Source: Chryseobacterium scophthalmum
Lineage (GTDB): Bacteria > Bacteroidota > Bacteroidia > Flavobacteriales > Weeksellaceae
Assembly (NCBI RefSeq): GCF_900143185.1
Contig: NZ_FSRQ01000001.1
Coordinates: 1,302,001-1,366,000 of the forward strand
Length of the DNA stretch: 64,000 bases
Direction of reading: 5' to 3'
The position numbers and the translations under genes are program-made. Positions 25,619 through 34,837 of the stretch are shown here, one piece after another. Below the pieces are notes generated by a model. The model saw nothing but the letters and a program-made list of their open reading frames with translations, had not been told where the DNA came from and did no database searches. How positions within the stretch are numbered: position 1 is the first letter of the stretch; each line of letters opens with the position of its first letter.

Positions 25619-25640
25619 AGTTTTAATTTTATAATTCATA

Positions 25641-25669
25641 CCTACTCTAACCAGTTTTCGGCTTCCCTG
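25641..25669 (-). promoter_or_regulatory. Conserved leader element, copy 2
   Basis: It reads CCTACTCT, AAC, CAGTTTTCGGCTTCCCTG on the plus strand, matching copy 1 at all but a few bases in the middle. It stands 22 bases before the preferred ATG of the His/Cys gene. The equal spacing supports common control of the two genes. Confidence 0.6.
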
Positions 25670-25941
25670 TTTTTGATTTTTCTATAAGGGATTTGATGGG
25701 AATCATATTTATTATTCACGTAAAACACATGTGGGTTTATTCCTGTCTATAAGCCTTTTAAGAAAAATTCAAGTAACTAAAGTGCTAGCTTCTTTTGTTA
25801 TTCTGATGTAAAACTACGGCGTTGGGTAAAGTGAATAAAAAATGATGTCACCAGATGAAAAACCAGTGACATAAGATTGAGAAAATCGGGTATAAGATTA
25901 TGAAAGCTAATCTTTTAAAAAAGATATTAAACAGCTATTTT
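25670..25941. other. 272-base AT-rich gap upstream of the His/Cys gene
   Basis: No open reading frame is apparent. The region should contain the promoter of the His/Cys gene and follows the stop of the LytTR regulator. A short 5-base inverted repeat (GTCAC/GTGAC near 25843-25870) is too weak to call. Confidence 0.4.
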
Positions 25942-26682
25942 TTAGAATATCTTATAATTGGATAAGAAATCTTTGTATTTGTTACTAAGAGTGATTATAT
26001 GATTTCCCTGAAGTAAAATGGTATTTTCTGACAATGTAACTTCAATGATTTTGGTGGGATTAACCATATAATTTCTGTGGGTTCGGATGAATTGATTAGA
26101 TTCTAAAAATGGCAAAAATTTAGCCAATGATATCTGTATCAAATATTTTTCAGACTCCGTAATCACATTGCAATAACGTTCCTCTACTTCAATATATATG
26201 ATGTCTTTTATAGATACTTTCTTTAGGCTCTTACCCTTTTTGATAAATATATAATCATTAGCAACAACCGGATTAGAACTGATGGTAATAGTATCCGTCT
26301 GTTCATAAAATTTTTCTATAGCAACTTCTATCGCATATAATATTTCCAGTTCATTAAAAGGTTTTAAAAGGTAGCTAAATGGTTTGGTAAGTTTTGCTTT
26401 TTCAAATACCCGCCTATCGGAAGAATTAGTAAGAAAAACAAATGGTTTGGTGGTTTTCGGATTGGCATTGATCATTTGTGCAAGATTAATACCTTCAGGA
26501 TGATTATCTATAAAAATGTCGATAATCAATATATCTACAGGCTCATTGTGCATGTAATTCAGTGCCTGTTCGAATGTTGCAGCGATACCGATGACATTAT
26601 AATGATTAGTCAATAGTACTTCCGAAAGCTGTATGGCATCTTCCTGAAGATCTTCAAAAATAAGAATATTGACTTTGCTCAT
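25942..26682 (-). CDS. LytTR-family response regulator
   Basis: The 246-residue protein has a receiver domain (about residues 1-125) with the acidic pair E10-D11, phosphoacceptor D55, T85 and K107. A LytTR DNA-binding domain follows from about 145 to 246, marked by IKDIIYIEVEERYCNVIT and FIRTHRNYMVNP. LytTR proteins bind direct repeats upstream of target promoters. The gene starts 2 bases after the stop of the histidine kinase gene, forming a two-component pair. Its likely targets, by proximity only, are the transcription units carrying the shared leader at 25197 and 25641. Confidence 0.92.
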   Translation of the reverse strand: MSKVNILIFEDLQEDAIQLSEVLLTNHYNVIGIAATFEQALNYMHNEPVDILIIDIFIDNHPEGINLAQMINANPKTTKPFVFLTNSSDRRVFEKAKLTKPFSYLLKPFNELEILYAIEVAIEKFYEQTDTITISSNPVVANDYIFIKKGKSLKKVSIKDIIYIEVEERYCNVITESEKYLIQISLAKFLPFLESNQFIRTHRNYMVNPTKIIEVTLSENTILLQGNHIITLSNKYKDFLSNYKIF

Positions 26683-26684
26683 GA

Positions 26685-28415
26685 TTATGCACTTAATAAT
26701 GAAATGGTTATTTTGGTCCCAATATTTGTACTTGATTCCAGTTTAAAAAGACCCAGATTTTTTTTAATTAACGACTGACAAAGATGTAATCCTAAACCTC
26801 TTGAAGACTTTTTTTTATCTGAAATTATTTTAGAATCATGTAATATCTCATTTTGTAATTCCTCGGTCATCCCTTTTCCGCTATCCTCAACTGTTATAGA
26901 ATGATATTGGTCGTAAATTGCGTTCGTATAAATCAAAATTTTACCTCCTTTATCTGTATATTTTATGGCATTATCCAAAATATTTCTCAATATAATCTTC
27001 AGAGATTCCTGATCTGCCTTAACTTTTAAATTATTTGTTAAGTTATTCTCAAATAAAATATTTTTTTCAATCATCAAAGATCTGTAGTTGTACACGACCT
27101 GTTCGGTTATCATGTAGATATTGATGTTTTCCTGATTAAAATAAAGCTGATTGGTCTGCATCAATGCCCAATGCAAAAGGTTATTCAGAAGATGATTTGT
27201 AGATTCGGCAATAGTAGAACCTGTTCTTATCTCCTCTTCCAATTTAACAAGATCCGAATCTTCTATATTGGCCTGCATTTTAAAATAGCTGTTCTTTAAA
27301 GAATTAATATAAGATCGCAGGTCATGGCTCACAATAGAAAACAAGATGTCTTTAGCTGTATTAGATTCGTCTAGTTTTGTTTTTTGATCGAGTATAACTT
27401 TATTGGTTTTAAGCTTTTGAAGATAAAAATAAATACCTCCCAAAAACATCATCAAAAGTAAGATTGTTATATAAAGAATCCTGTTTTTTTCAAGAGCTTC
27501 CAATCTATTTTGAGCTTTTAGTACATTTACTTCCACTTGTTTACTTTTTATAGCCAATTTTTTTTCAAGCTGAACAGTAGACCATACTCGACTTTGATTA
27601 TTGAGAGAATCATTCCATATCTCAGACTCTTTCCTGTATTTTAACGATTGCGAATATTTCTTTTTGTTTTCTTCTACAACAGCCATATTCAGTGCTGCAT
27701 TTTTTTTGAGAAGGTAGTTGCCTTTTATTTTTTTTGATAATATATAAGATTTTTTATAAAATGGAATGGCTAAATTATCCAGATACTGCTCATAATACAT
27801 TCCGGCAATATCCATATAGGAACTGATTATTGTTATTGTATCTTTCTTATTTTCATGCAGTTTTAGGCTTTTAATTAAATAAATTTCTGCATTTTTATAA
27901 TCTTTCATATGAAGGTGGCACAATCCTACGTTGTGAATGACTTTTGCTTCGTCAATATCAAATTTTTCAAATTCCTTATTTTTTCTTACCTGTTCGTAAA
28001 AATTTAGGGCTTGTTTATAATTCTGTTTTTCTACTGCAATATCACCTAAATACACCTGTATTTTTTGTTTAAAAATAAAATCGTCTGGGATTTTTCCAAA
28101 CTCATTTTTTGCTTCTTCAAACATCCTTTTCTTTTTAAAAGCAATGCCCCGGAAATAGTAACAATAATGATTGATCTCTTGTGGATTGTTCAATGCATCC
28201 AATTGCCTCCCGGTGTAAATTAAAGTAGAATCTTCATTCTTATTTAGAAAAAATGTAGAAGCTTTATAAAAATTGTGGTGTGATGAAAATTGAATAGATT
28301 TATTCTTTATATTCTCATTTACAATACTTTGAGACTTCATCAAACAAAATGTAAATAACAGACATATTGATAACTTAGGTGTTAAGTTTCCAGTATTATA
28401 TTCTGTGATAAACAT
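26685..28415 (-). CDS. TPR-containing sensor histidine kinase
   Basis: The 576-residue protein begins with a hydrophobic leader (about residues 15-27). A periplasmic tetratricopeptide-repeat region covers about 40-290. A transmembrane helix (ILYITILLLMMFLGGIYFYL) lies near 314-333, and the cytoplasmic kinase core follows. The phosphoacceptor is H364 in SIVSHDLRSYIN, and ATP-binding motifs N (ILDNAIKY), G1 (VEDSGKGM) and G2 (SRGLGLHL) are intact. This architecture is common in Bacteroidota and pairs with LytTR regulators, as here. The start is 12 bases after the stop of the upstream unknown gene, suggesting one operon. The TPR ligand is unknown. Confidence 0.92.
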   Translation of the reverse strand: MFITEYNTGNLTPKLSICLLFTFCLMKSQSIVNENIKNKSIQFSSHHNFYKASTFFLNKNEDSTLIYTGRQLDALNNPQEINHYCYYFRGIAFKKKRMFEEAKNEFGKIPDDFIFKQKIQVYLGDIAVEKQNYKQALNFYEQVRKNKEFEKFDIDEAKVIHNVGLCHLHMKDYKNAEIYLIKSLKLHENKKDTITIISSYMDIAGMYYEQYLDNLAIPFYKKSYILSKKIKGNYLLKKNAALNMAVVEENKKKYSQSLKYRKESEIWNDSLNNQSRVWSTVQLEKKLAIKSKQVEVNVLKAQNRLEALEKNRILYITILLLMMFLGGIYFYLQKLKTNKVILDQKTKLDESNTAKDILFSIVSHDLRSYINSLKNSYFKMQANIEDSDLVKLEEEIRTGSTIAESTNHLLNNLLHWALMQTNQLYFNQENINIYMITEQVVYNYRSLMIEKNILFENNLTNNLKVKADQESLKIILRNILDNAIKYTDKGGKILIYTNAIYDQYHSITVEDSGKGMTEELQNEILHDSKIISDKKKSSRGLGLHLCQSLIKKNLGLFKLESSTNIGTKITISLLSA

Positions 28416-28427
28416 TTTGATTTTCCA

Positions 28428-28829
28428 TTAATTATTATGCTGCACTGTGGTTACTGTACCACGTGATAAAGTGGGATCTTCGTCCTTCATATAAACAACG
28501 ATTTCCCCATGATTATCATCTGCATTAATTTGGTTTATTTCAAAATCTAGTCTGTAGTTTCTAAAGGTTTTTGCTGCGTTAGTTATTATGTCATTAGTAT
28601 ATTCTACAAAAAAAAGATATTGATTTAGTTCGTCTTGTATAATATTAATATCCTTATGAGCAATTTTCACTTCGGTATTAATAAATATGTTAACACTAAC
28701 GCTGATACTATTTTTTTTTTGATCAGTATAACTTGCCTGTACTAATGGCATCAACGGATTAGGACCTGTGTTGTTTTTAAATTCAATTGTATTACCAATT
28801 GTAAATTCAAAAGGAAATGTGACACTCAT
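28428..28829 (-). CDS. Unknown protein upstream of the LytTR system
   Basis: I prefer the ATG at 28829 (MSVTFPFEFTIGNTIEF), giving 133 residues. A longer frame from 28925 adds 32 residues of no clear character. I do not recognise a family. The protein is mostly beta-strand with alternating hydrophobic residues (SISVSVNIFINTEVKIAHKD) and no signal peptide or membrane segment. It is the first gene of the kinase-regulator operon. Its size and beta character resemble the small proteins around DUF2589, but I cannot show homology. Confidence 0.65.
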   Translation of the reverse strand: MSVTFPFEFTIGNTIEFKNNTGPNPLMPLVQASYTDQKKNSISVSVNIFINTEVKIAHKDINIIQDELNQYLFFVEYTNDIITNAAKTFRNYRLDFEINQINADDNHGEIVVYMKDEDPTLSRGTVTTVQHNN

Positions 28830-29073
28830 GTAATTTTCAAAAATATTAGTTATTAATTGAATGCAATTTAATAAATTTATAGTATCTATAGGGATAATTT
28901 TGATATGAATATGATTACGCAACAATTAAATGATACAAAAATTTTATTTGTATTGATGCCCAAATTTCTTTTCCTTTAAATGATTAGATTTTAAAAATTC
29001 GGTGAAGTTTTCATCATAAATACTGTAAAAAATTTATAAAAATATTGGTGGAAAATTCAGATCACACAAAAAA

Positions 29074-29199
29074 ATGTCGGATGAAGAATTAACAGAAACA
29101 ATTTATACAATCCTTGAAGGTTCTATTGTTATCGCTTCTGTTTTCAAAAGAGCCGACGAAATACAATCTGCAAAAAGAATCATTGAAAAACTCATCTGA
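29074..29199 (+). pseudogene. C-terminal relic of a TetR/AcrR-type regulator
   Basis: A 41-residue frame reads MSDEELTETIYTILEGSIVI and ends in SAKRIIEKLI. This is the style of the last helices of TetR-family regulators (Thr-Leu-Glu-Gly-x-I-x-x-A-x-V-F with a terminal KRxxEKLI). The in-frame sequence continues only about 15 codons upstream before a stop, so the DNA-binding domain is missing. It is followed 46 bases later by the ogt gene. It may be the remnant of a deleted regulator. A short genuine protein is possible but less likely. Confidence 0.55.
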
Positions 29200-29245
29200 A
29201 ATATTACAAGCATTAAGCTAAACATCAAAAAATTATCACAACAAG

Positions 29246-29758
29246 ATGAAAAATAAAGAGCAATTGAGCTACAAAGATATCCCCTCTCCAGTCGGATTAA
29301 TCAGGGCAATTGCTTCTGATAAAGGTCTTGTGGCAATTACCTGGGAAGGTGAAGATTATAAAAGAACCAAGCTTTCTGTACCTGTGCAAGAAAATAATCA
29401 TCCGATACTTTTACAGACTGAAAAGCAATTAAACGAATACTTCGAGAATAAAAGAACAACTTTTGACATTCCCCTTGATTTTAAAGGAACTGAATTTCAG
29501 GTTAAAGTTTGGGAAGCTTTATTGAAAATTCCATACGGAGCTACCAAAACTTATGGTGACTTGGCGAAAATTCTTGGCGATATAAAAGCAGTTCGCGCTG
29601 TTGGAGGTGCTTTAAATAAAAATCCGATATCGATTATTGTTCCTTGTCACAGAGTTGTGGGAGCATCAGGAAAACTGGTTGGTTTTGCAGGTGGTCTGGA
29701 AAACAAATCTATTCTTCTCGATTTGGAGTGTGGTTTTACTATCCCAAGTTTATTTTAA
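29246..29758 (+). CDS. ogt: Methylated-DNA-[protein]-cysteine S-methyltransferase
   Basis: The 170-residue protein has the MGMT signature IVPCHRVVGASGKLVGFAGG with acceptor Cys at residue 134, plus the helix-turn-helix region GATKTYGDLAKILG. It transfers methyl groups from O6-methylguanine to its own cysteine in a suicide reaction. It has no Ada-type N-terminal domain. An alkA-like glycosylase gene follows 15 bases later, so the two form an alkylation-repair operon. Start and length are normal for Ogt-type proteins. Confidence 0.95.
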   Translation: MKNKEQLSYKDIPSPVGLIRAIASDKGLVAITWEGEDYKRTKLSVPVQENNHPILLQTEKQLNEYFENKRTTFDIPLDFKGTEFQVKVWEALLKIPYGATKTYGDLAKILGDIKAVRAVGGALNKNPISIIVPCHRVVGASGKLVGFAGGLENKSILLDLECGFTIPSLF

Positions 29759-29773
29759 ACCCAAATTTAAGCT

Positions 29774-30445
29774 ATGAAGAAAACCACAAATTGTGTCGTT
29801 TTAAAAGAAATAGAAACCTTCCATCTGGAAAATTTTCAGGAGTTGTGTAATCATCTGGCAAGTCAGGATCAGGATTTAAAATTAATTCTGGAAAATCATG
29901 GTTATCCTCTAATGTGTGCGCGTGAAAATACTTTTGAAACCCTCATTCATATCATTTTGGAACAGCAGGTTTCTTTGGCTTCTGCTTTGGCAGCTTTAAA
30001 TAAATTAAAAGAAAAATTGACAGAAATCACTCCTGAAAAAATTCTTCGGGTAAGCGACGAGGAAATGAGGGAATGTTATGTCAGTCGTCAGAAAAACATT
30101 TATATCAAAAGCTTGGCAAATGCAATTGTAAATGGTGAAATTGACCTTGAAAAACTTTCGAAAATGTCGAATGATGAGGTGCGAAAAGAATTAGTCAGCT
30201 TAAAAGGAATCGGAAACTGGACTGTTGATGTCTATTTAATGTTTACTCTTCAAAGAACAGATATTTTCCCAATCGGTGATCTTGCTGCAGTAAATGCTTT
30301 AAAACGCCTGAAACAACTTCCTCCAAAATCTACCAAAGAAGAAATTTTTGAAATCAGTGAGAAGTGGACACCTTTCCGGTCGATAGCTTCAATGATGCTT
30401 TGGCACTACTATCTTTCTGCTCCAAAAAAACAAAAAAAACCTTAA
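29774..30445 (+). CDS. DNA-3-methyladenine glycosylase II-like protein (AlkA/HhH-GPD)
   Basis: The 223-residue protein carries the helix-hairpin-helix LKGIGNWTVD at 143-152 and the catalytic aspartate D169 (FPIGDLAAV), the core of HhH-GPD glycosylases. It excises N3-methyladenine and related lesions. It lacks the N-terminal beta domain of E. coli AlkA, as do many short versions. Pairing with ogt supports a repair role. Translation is probably coupled, given the 15-base spacing. Confidence 0.92.
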   Translation: MKKTTNCVVLKEIETFHLENFQELCNHLASQDQDLKLILENHGYPLMCARENTFETLIHIILEQQVSLASALAALNKLKEKLTEITPEKILRVSDEEMRECYVSRQKNIYIKSLANAIVNGEIDLEKLSKMSNDEVRKELVSLKGIGNWTVDVYLMFTLQRTDIFPIGDLAAVNALKRLKQLPPKSTKEEIFEISEKWTPFRSIASMMLWHYYLSAPKKQKKP

Positions 30446-30509
30446 TTTAAATTCTGCACATCATATTATTTTTGTAATCTGCATTAATTTTAGAAAAAAA
30501 ACGCTCTGC

Positions 30510-31697
30510 TTAATTGGGAATATGAAATGTGAAACAAGTCTGTTCATCGGTGGAATCTACGGACAGTTTTCCGTTGTGCGCCTTAGCAATTTCACTGGCG
30601 ATATACAATCCCAAACCTAATCCTTCCTGTCCTTGATGTACTTTTCCACGGGAGAATGGCATAAAGAGATGTCTTTTTGCTTCGTTGGATATTTTATTTC
30701 CTTTATTGGTTACGCACAATTCAAAATGATCAGATCCCGTTTTTGCGCTTACAATGATAGGAGTTCCTTGTTCTCCGTGAGTGATTGCGTTGCCTAATAG
30801 ATTTGAAAAAAGCTGAGCGATACGTTTATGATCTCCTTTAATTTCTTTATTTAAATCGAGATCAGTAAGAATCAATCTATCGGGATAAACGACCCTCAGT
30901 TCATTGATCACCTGATTAAGAACATCTTCCAAACTGTCATTATTTTCATAATTTAGTTTAATTCCTCCTCCAAGACGTCCGCTTGCAAAATCAAGCATAT
31001 TGTCAATAAGACCTTTTGTACGGATTGTAGAATCCTGAATAATCTTTACCAGCTTCATATTTCGCTCATCCATAGAACTTCTCAATAAAACCTGAGCAGA
31101 AATAGAAATCGCATTGACAGGATTACGCAAATCGTGACCCAACATTGCAATAAACTGTTCTCTGGTTTCTGCATCTTTTTGTTCCTTCAGCAATTTGTCT
31201 TTAGTCTCACTCAGCGTTTGGATAGAATCTAGGTTAAACGCAATCAATTCAGCAAAAAGCTTAAACATATTGATTGTTTTTTCATTGTTCACCAAGGCGG
31301 GTCTTGGATCTATTGCGCAAAGAGTACCGAAGAAATCTCCATTTTTCAGAATCAAAGGAATTGAAATATAACTTTGAAGACCATACGTTTTGGGCGTATG
31401 ATGATCAGAATATAAAGGATCGTTGTCTACATAATCTATGGCAACTGTTTCCTGAAATTCTCTTACCTGATGACATAGCGTAGTTTCGACTTTAAGTTCA
31501 CCACCTATTCCTAATCCGAAGTTGATTTTGTCATTCACGGCACAGGCGATCCAACGGTTTTCTGTCACTCTTGCAACCACTGCATAGCCCATTCCCGTTG
31601 TACTGCAGATTACTTCCAATATATTTGCAACAGCCGGAATCTGGTTAACCTGTTCAATATCTTTTTCAAAATCGCTTTCAATTGTACGAGATTCCAT
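30510..31697 (-). CDS. GAF-domain sensor histidine kinase
   Basis: The 395-residue protein has a GAF domain (about residues 20-160, including TYGLQSYISIPL and FFGTLCAIDP). A histidine kinase core follows with phosphoacceptor H188 (MLGHDLRNPVN), an N box (LFSNLLGNAITHG) and G boxes ending GLGLGLYIASE. No membrane segment is seen, so it is a soluble sensor. The GAF domain resembles those near phytochrome-type kinases but lacks an obvious chromophore cysteine context. No response regulator is adjacent. It converges with the alkA-like gene. Confidence 0.92.
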   Translation of the reverse strand: MESRTIESDFEKDIEQVNQIPAVANILEVICSTTGMGYAVVARVTENRWIACAVNDKINFGLGIGGELKVETTLCHQVREFQETVAIDYVDNDPLYSDHHTPKTYGLQSYISIPLILKNGDFFGTLCAIDPRPALVNNEKTINMFKLFAELIAFNLDSIQTLSETKDKLLKEQKDAETREQFIAMLGHDLRNPVNAISISAQVLLRSSMDERNMKLVKIIQDSTIRTKGLIDNMLDFASGRLGGGIKLNYENNDSLEDVLNQVINELRVVYPDRLILTDLDLNKEIKGDHKRIAQLFSNLLGNAITHGEQGTPIIVSAKTGSDHFELCVTNKGNKISNEAKRHLFMPFSRGKVHQGQEGLGLGLYIASEIAKAHNGKLSVDSTDEQTCFTFHIPN

Positions 31698-32285
31698 ATA
31701 ATAGTTCTTCGGTCTTAATTAGTTTAGAAGCCATTTTCTTAAAGCTTTCCCAATTGATAAAGGTAAGAATAAATCCACGATATTTACAAAGATTTTAGAT
31801 TCTGGAAAAATGCATGGAGGATTATTTCGGTTTAATTGTCTTCTTAATTTGGCTAAAATATTTTGAGAATAATCTTGTTGAAATCAGACAAATAAAAGCA
31901 CCAATTAAGAAAATCGTTATAAATAAAGTTCTTTTTTTAAATTTCTTAGAATCTATATAGAAAGTTGAAATCAAAATTAATAACTCACGATAGAGTTTTA
32001 ATTCTAAGCGACTCCGTAAACTAGAACAGTTCTAAATTAAATAAAAAAGAATAATAAAAATCATTCTTCGAAAAAGCTTTTTTATAATAATTACAAATAC
32101 CACACGCATGCGCCATTATAGTAAAAATACTGAGTTTCGGCGAGCAAAAACTCAATAAATTTGGACAACTAAAACTAATAACCATGTCTAACTTAAAAAA
32201 AACTTTGCAAAACTTCTATGCGGTCTGATCAAGACTAAAATGTCACCATTTTTATTTTTCGATTGTATTATTTTGTCTTCCTAAA
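31698..32285. other. 588-base AT-rich intergenic region with a possible broken small gene
   Basis: No long reading frame is present between the GAF kinase and the redox operon. At 32184-32228 a short frame reads MSNLKKTLQNFYAV. Adding one base near 32223 would extend it through GLIKTKMSPFLFFDCIILSS to a stop just before the next ATG at 32286. This may be a frameshifted leader gene or chance. The region presumably holds promoters for both flanking genes. Confidence 0.4.
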
Positions 32286-32771
32286 ATGATAAGAAGGCAA
32301 GTTATTGTAACACCAAATTTCAACGAAATGATTATCCAAAAAATCTTCAACGTCGACGATTATTATTACGACGTGTTCATGGCTATCTCAGAATCTCTCA
32401 CCGGATTTTCTGTGAACGAACTGCAATCTACAGGCTTAGCCGAGACTTATTACACGCATATTCTTCATCAGATAGAAGCTGTAACTTTTACAGAATTTCT
32501 GAATATTTCTAAAGATATTCTTGAAAATTCTACTACACAAAACCAACTGAATAACGCTATTTCTTCTAACATTCTTGCCAATCCTGCGACTCAGGATATT
32601 GCCAACAGTATTATCACGCTTTGGTACCTTGGAACCTGGGAAGGCTCTTACATCAACGATTTATCTTATAAAGAAGGATTGGTCTGGAACGTAATGCAAG
32701 CTCATCCACCCGGAGCAAAACAACCTGGCTTTAAATCTTGGGGCGTAAAACCTGTAAACAGCAACTCATGA
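32286..32771 (+). CDS. FAD-dehydrogenase complex small subunit (sorbitol/gluconate dehydrogenase type)
   Basis: The 161-residue protein matches the small subunits of membrane-bound FAD sugar dehydrogenases (FAD-SLDH group), with FMAISESLTGFSVNELQ-like and IITLWYLGTWEG segments. In that family the small subunit stabilises or helps export the GMC-type catalytic subunit. That fits here, since the GMC gene follows with an ATGA overlap. No Tat or Sec signal is visible from this start. If export occurs, an upstream start or the broken small frame at 32184 would need attention. Substrate is unknown. Confidence 0.75.
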   Translation: MIRRQVIVTPNFNEMIIQKIFNVDDYYYDVFMAISESLTGFSVNELQSTGLAETYYTHILHQIEAVTFTEFLNISKDILENSTTQNQLNNAISSNILANPATQDIANSIITLWYLGTWEGSYINDLSYKEGLVWNVMQAHPPGAKQPGFKSWGVKPVNSNS

Positions 32772-34831
32772 ATCAGAAAGAAAAATTACAGCAGAAAAAA
32801 GATGTAATCATCGTGGGAACCGGAATTGCCGGATCTCTGATTGCAAAACTTTTAACCGATCATGTTTTTGATACAGAAAAAGGAAAAATGATCCACCGTT
32901 CTGAAATAAACGATTCAAAAACATATAAAGAATTATCTATTCTCATGTACGAAGCCGGTTTAGAAGCCGGAATAGAACTGGATTCCGCAACTTCTATGAC
33001 GACTTACAACGATTACATCCGTAAGTTTTACATGGAAGAAGCTAAAGTTCCGAACTCGCCTTATCCGAATCTGAAACAGGCACCTTCACCCAATGTTTTA
33101 GATATGGAACCTATCATTCCACCGTTTCCTGATAAAAAAGGATATTTAGTTCAGTTTGGTCCGATGCCTTTTGCGAGTGATGCGATAAGAGTTGGAGGCG
33201 GCACTACCCTTCACTGGTTGGGAACTACACCGAGAATGCTTCCGAATGACTTTAGATTAAAAGAAAAATACGGCAGAGCAATGGACTGGCCGATTGATTA
33301 TGAAACTCTGAAGCCTTATTATGAAATGGCTGAGTTTGAAATAGGAGTTTCCGGAAATGTTTCTGCTCAGGAATATCCGATCAAGGAAAGTATGGAAGAA
33401 TATTATGGTAAAGATTATGTTTTTCCGATGGATGAAATTCCGCAAAGTTATATGGATCAGCAAATTATTAACGGATTAGCAGGAACTTCGGTTCAGTTGA
33501 ATTTTAAGAATATTCCGTTGATGATGGTTCCTTCGCCTCAGGGAAGAAATTCTACTCCAAATATTGCTTATGGAAAAGCAAAATTAATCAAAGCAAATTC
33601 TTCAGATTCAGGATATAAATTATCATTAAATAATATCGAACACGAAGATTACAAAGCATTGGGCGCAGTCTGGAATCCTTACATGGGAGAACGTTGTGAA
33701 GGAAATGCTTCTTGCGTTCCGATCTGTCCGGTTCAGGCAAAATACAACGCTTTGAAAACCCTGAAAAAAGCACTTTATAAAGTCAATAAAAACGAAAACC
33801 TGCAGAGAAATCCTCATATTCAGATTCAAGCGCAGAGTGTTGTTTACAGATTAAGTGTGGATCAGGCTAATCAGGAAAAAATTTCAAAAGTTCATATAAG
33901 AAGATATACTTCCAGAGAAAAAACAGATTTTATTGAAGAAGAAATCGACACTACAAATTCAGTTGTCATTCTTGCAGCCAATGCTTTTGAAAACCCTAAA
34001 ATTCTTTTAAATTCAAAATACACCGTTATCGAAAACGGGCAAAAAGTTGAAAAAACAGTTGCCAACAGAAGCGATCAGGTAGGAAGAAACCTGATGGATC
34101 ATATGGTCATGCTTACTTGGGGATTATTTCCGGAGCCGGTTTATTCTTATAGAGGTCCCGGTTCTACCACGAACATTTCGTCTTTCCGTGACGGAGATTT
34201 CAGAAGCGAATTTTCTGCATGGATTTCTCCATTAGATAATTGGGGATGGAGCTGGCCAGCGTTTTCACCAGGATCTGATCTTTCAGAATTTTTGGGACAG
34301 GGACTTTTCGGCGAAGAATTAAAAGAAGCGTTAACCTACAGACTTTCGAGACAGGTTTTATTTCATTTTGAAATTGAACAGCTTCCAAATCCGAACAACA
34401 GAGTTACCATTAATGATCAATATCTTGATGCATTAGGAATTCCGCGTCCTGTTATCAATTATGAACTGAATGAATATGAAATGAGAGCGATGGAACAGGC
34501 AAAACTAGCTTCTGATCAGATGTTTGCAAGATTAAATATTGAAGATTTCACAAAGTATAACGCGACGGATAACAACACTTTTGTGTACAATAATGTGAGA
34601 TATTCTTACAACGGAGCCGGTCATATCGTGGGAACTCACAGAATGGGTGACACGCCGGATGATTCTGTAACCAACAGTTATTGTAAATCTTGGGATCACC
34701 CGAATTTATACATCGTCGGCGCAGGAAACATGACCACTTTAGGAACTTCAAACCCTACATTAACCTTATCAGCATTCACAATACGTTCGGTAGAATCTAT
34801 ATTGAAGGATCTGGAAACAATTTTAAAATAG
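32768..34831 (+). CDS. GMC-family FAD-dependent oxidoreductase
   Basis: I start at the ATG at 32768, which overlaps the upstream stop by three bases, giving 687 residues. The Rossmann motif IIVGTGIAGS lies at 14-23. A GGGTTLHW loop and a WPIDYETLKPYY segment fit the GMC family. The C-terminal active site has AGHIVGTHRMG (H619, H624) and GTSNPTLT. Three cysteines at C310, C316 and C320 (CEGNASCVPIC) lie where sugar dehydrogenases of this type have a Cys cluster. It probably oxidises an alcohol or sugar and passes electrons to a partner. No cytochrome subunit is nearby. Confidence 0.9.
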   Translation: MNQKEKLQQKKDVIIVGTGIAGSLIAKLLTDHVFDTEKGKMIHRSEINDSKTYKELSILMYEAGLEAGIELDSATSMTTYNDYIRKFYMEEAKVPNSPYPNLKQAPSPNVLDMEPIIPPFPDKKGYLVQFGPMPFASDAIRVGGGTTLHWLGTTPRMLPNDFRLKEKYGRAMDWPIDYETLKPYYEMAEFEIGVSGNVSAQEYPIKESMEEYYGKDYVFPMDEIPQSYMDQQIINGLAGTSVQLNFKNIPLMMVPSPQGRNSTPNIAYGKAKLIKANSSDSGYKLSLNNIEHEDYKALGAVWNPYMGERCEGNASCVPICPVQAKYNALKTLKKALYKVNKNENLQRNPHIQIQAQSVVYRLSVDQANQEKISKVHIRRYTSREKTDFIEEEIDTTNSVVILAANAFENPKILLNSKYTVIENGQKVEKTVANRSDQVGRNLMDHMVMLTWGLFPEPVYSYRGPGSTTNISSFRDGDFRSEFSAWISPLDNWGWSWPAFSPGSDLSEFLGQGLFGEELKEALTYRLSRQVLFHFEIEQLPNPNNRVTINDQYLDALGIPRPVINYELNEYEMRAMEQAKLASDQMFARLNIEDFTKYNATDNNTFVYNNVRYSYNGAGHIVGTHRMGDTPDDSVTNSYCKSWDHPNLYIVGAGNMTTLGTSNPTLTLSAFTIRSVESILKDLETILK

Positions 34832-34837
34832 AAAGAA

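Noticed and set aside
25843..25870. Operator-like inverted repeat GTCAC/GTGAC upstream of the His/Cys gene
   Set aside because: Only 5 bases pair, which is expected by chance in AT-rich DNA.
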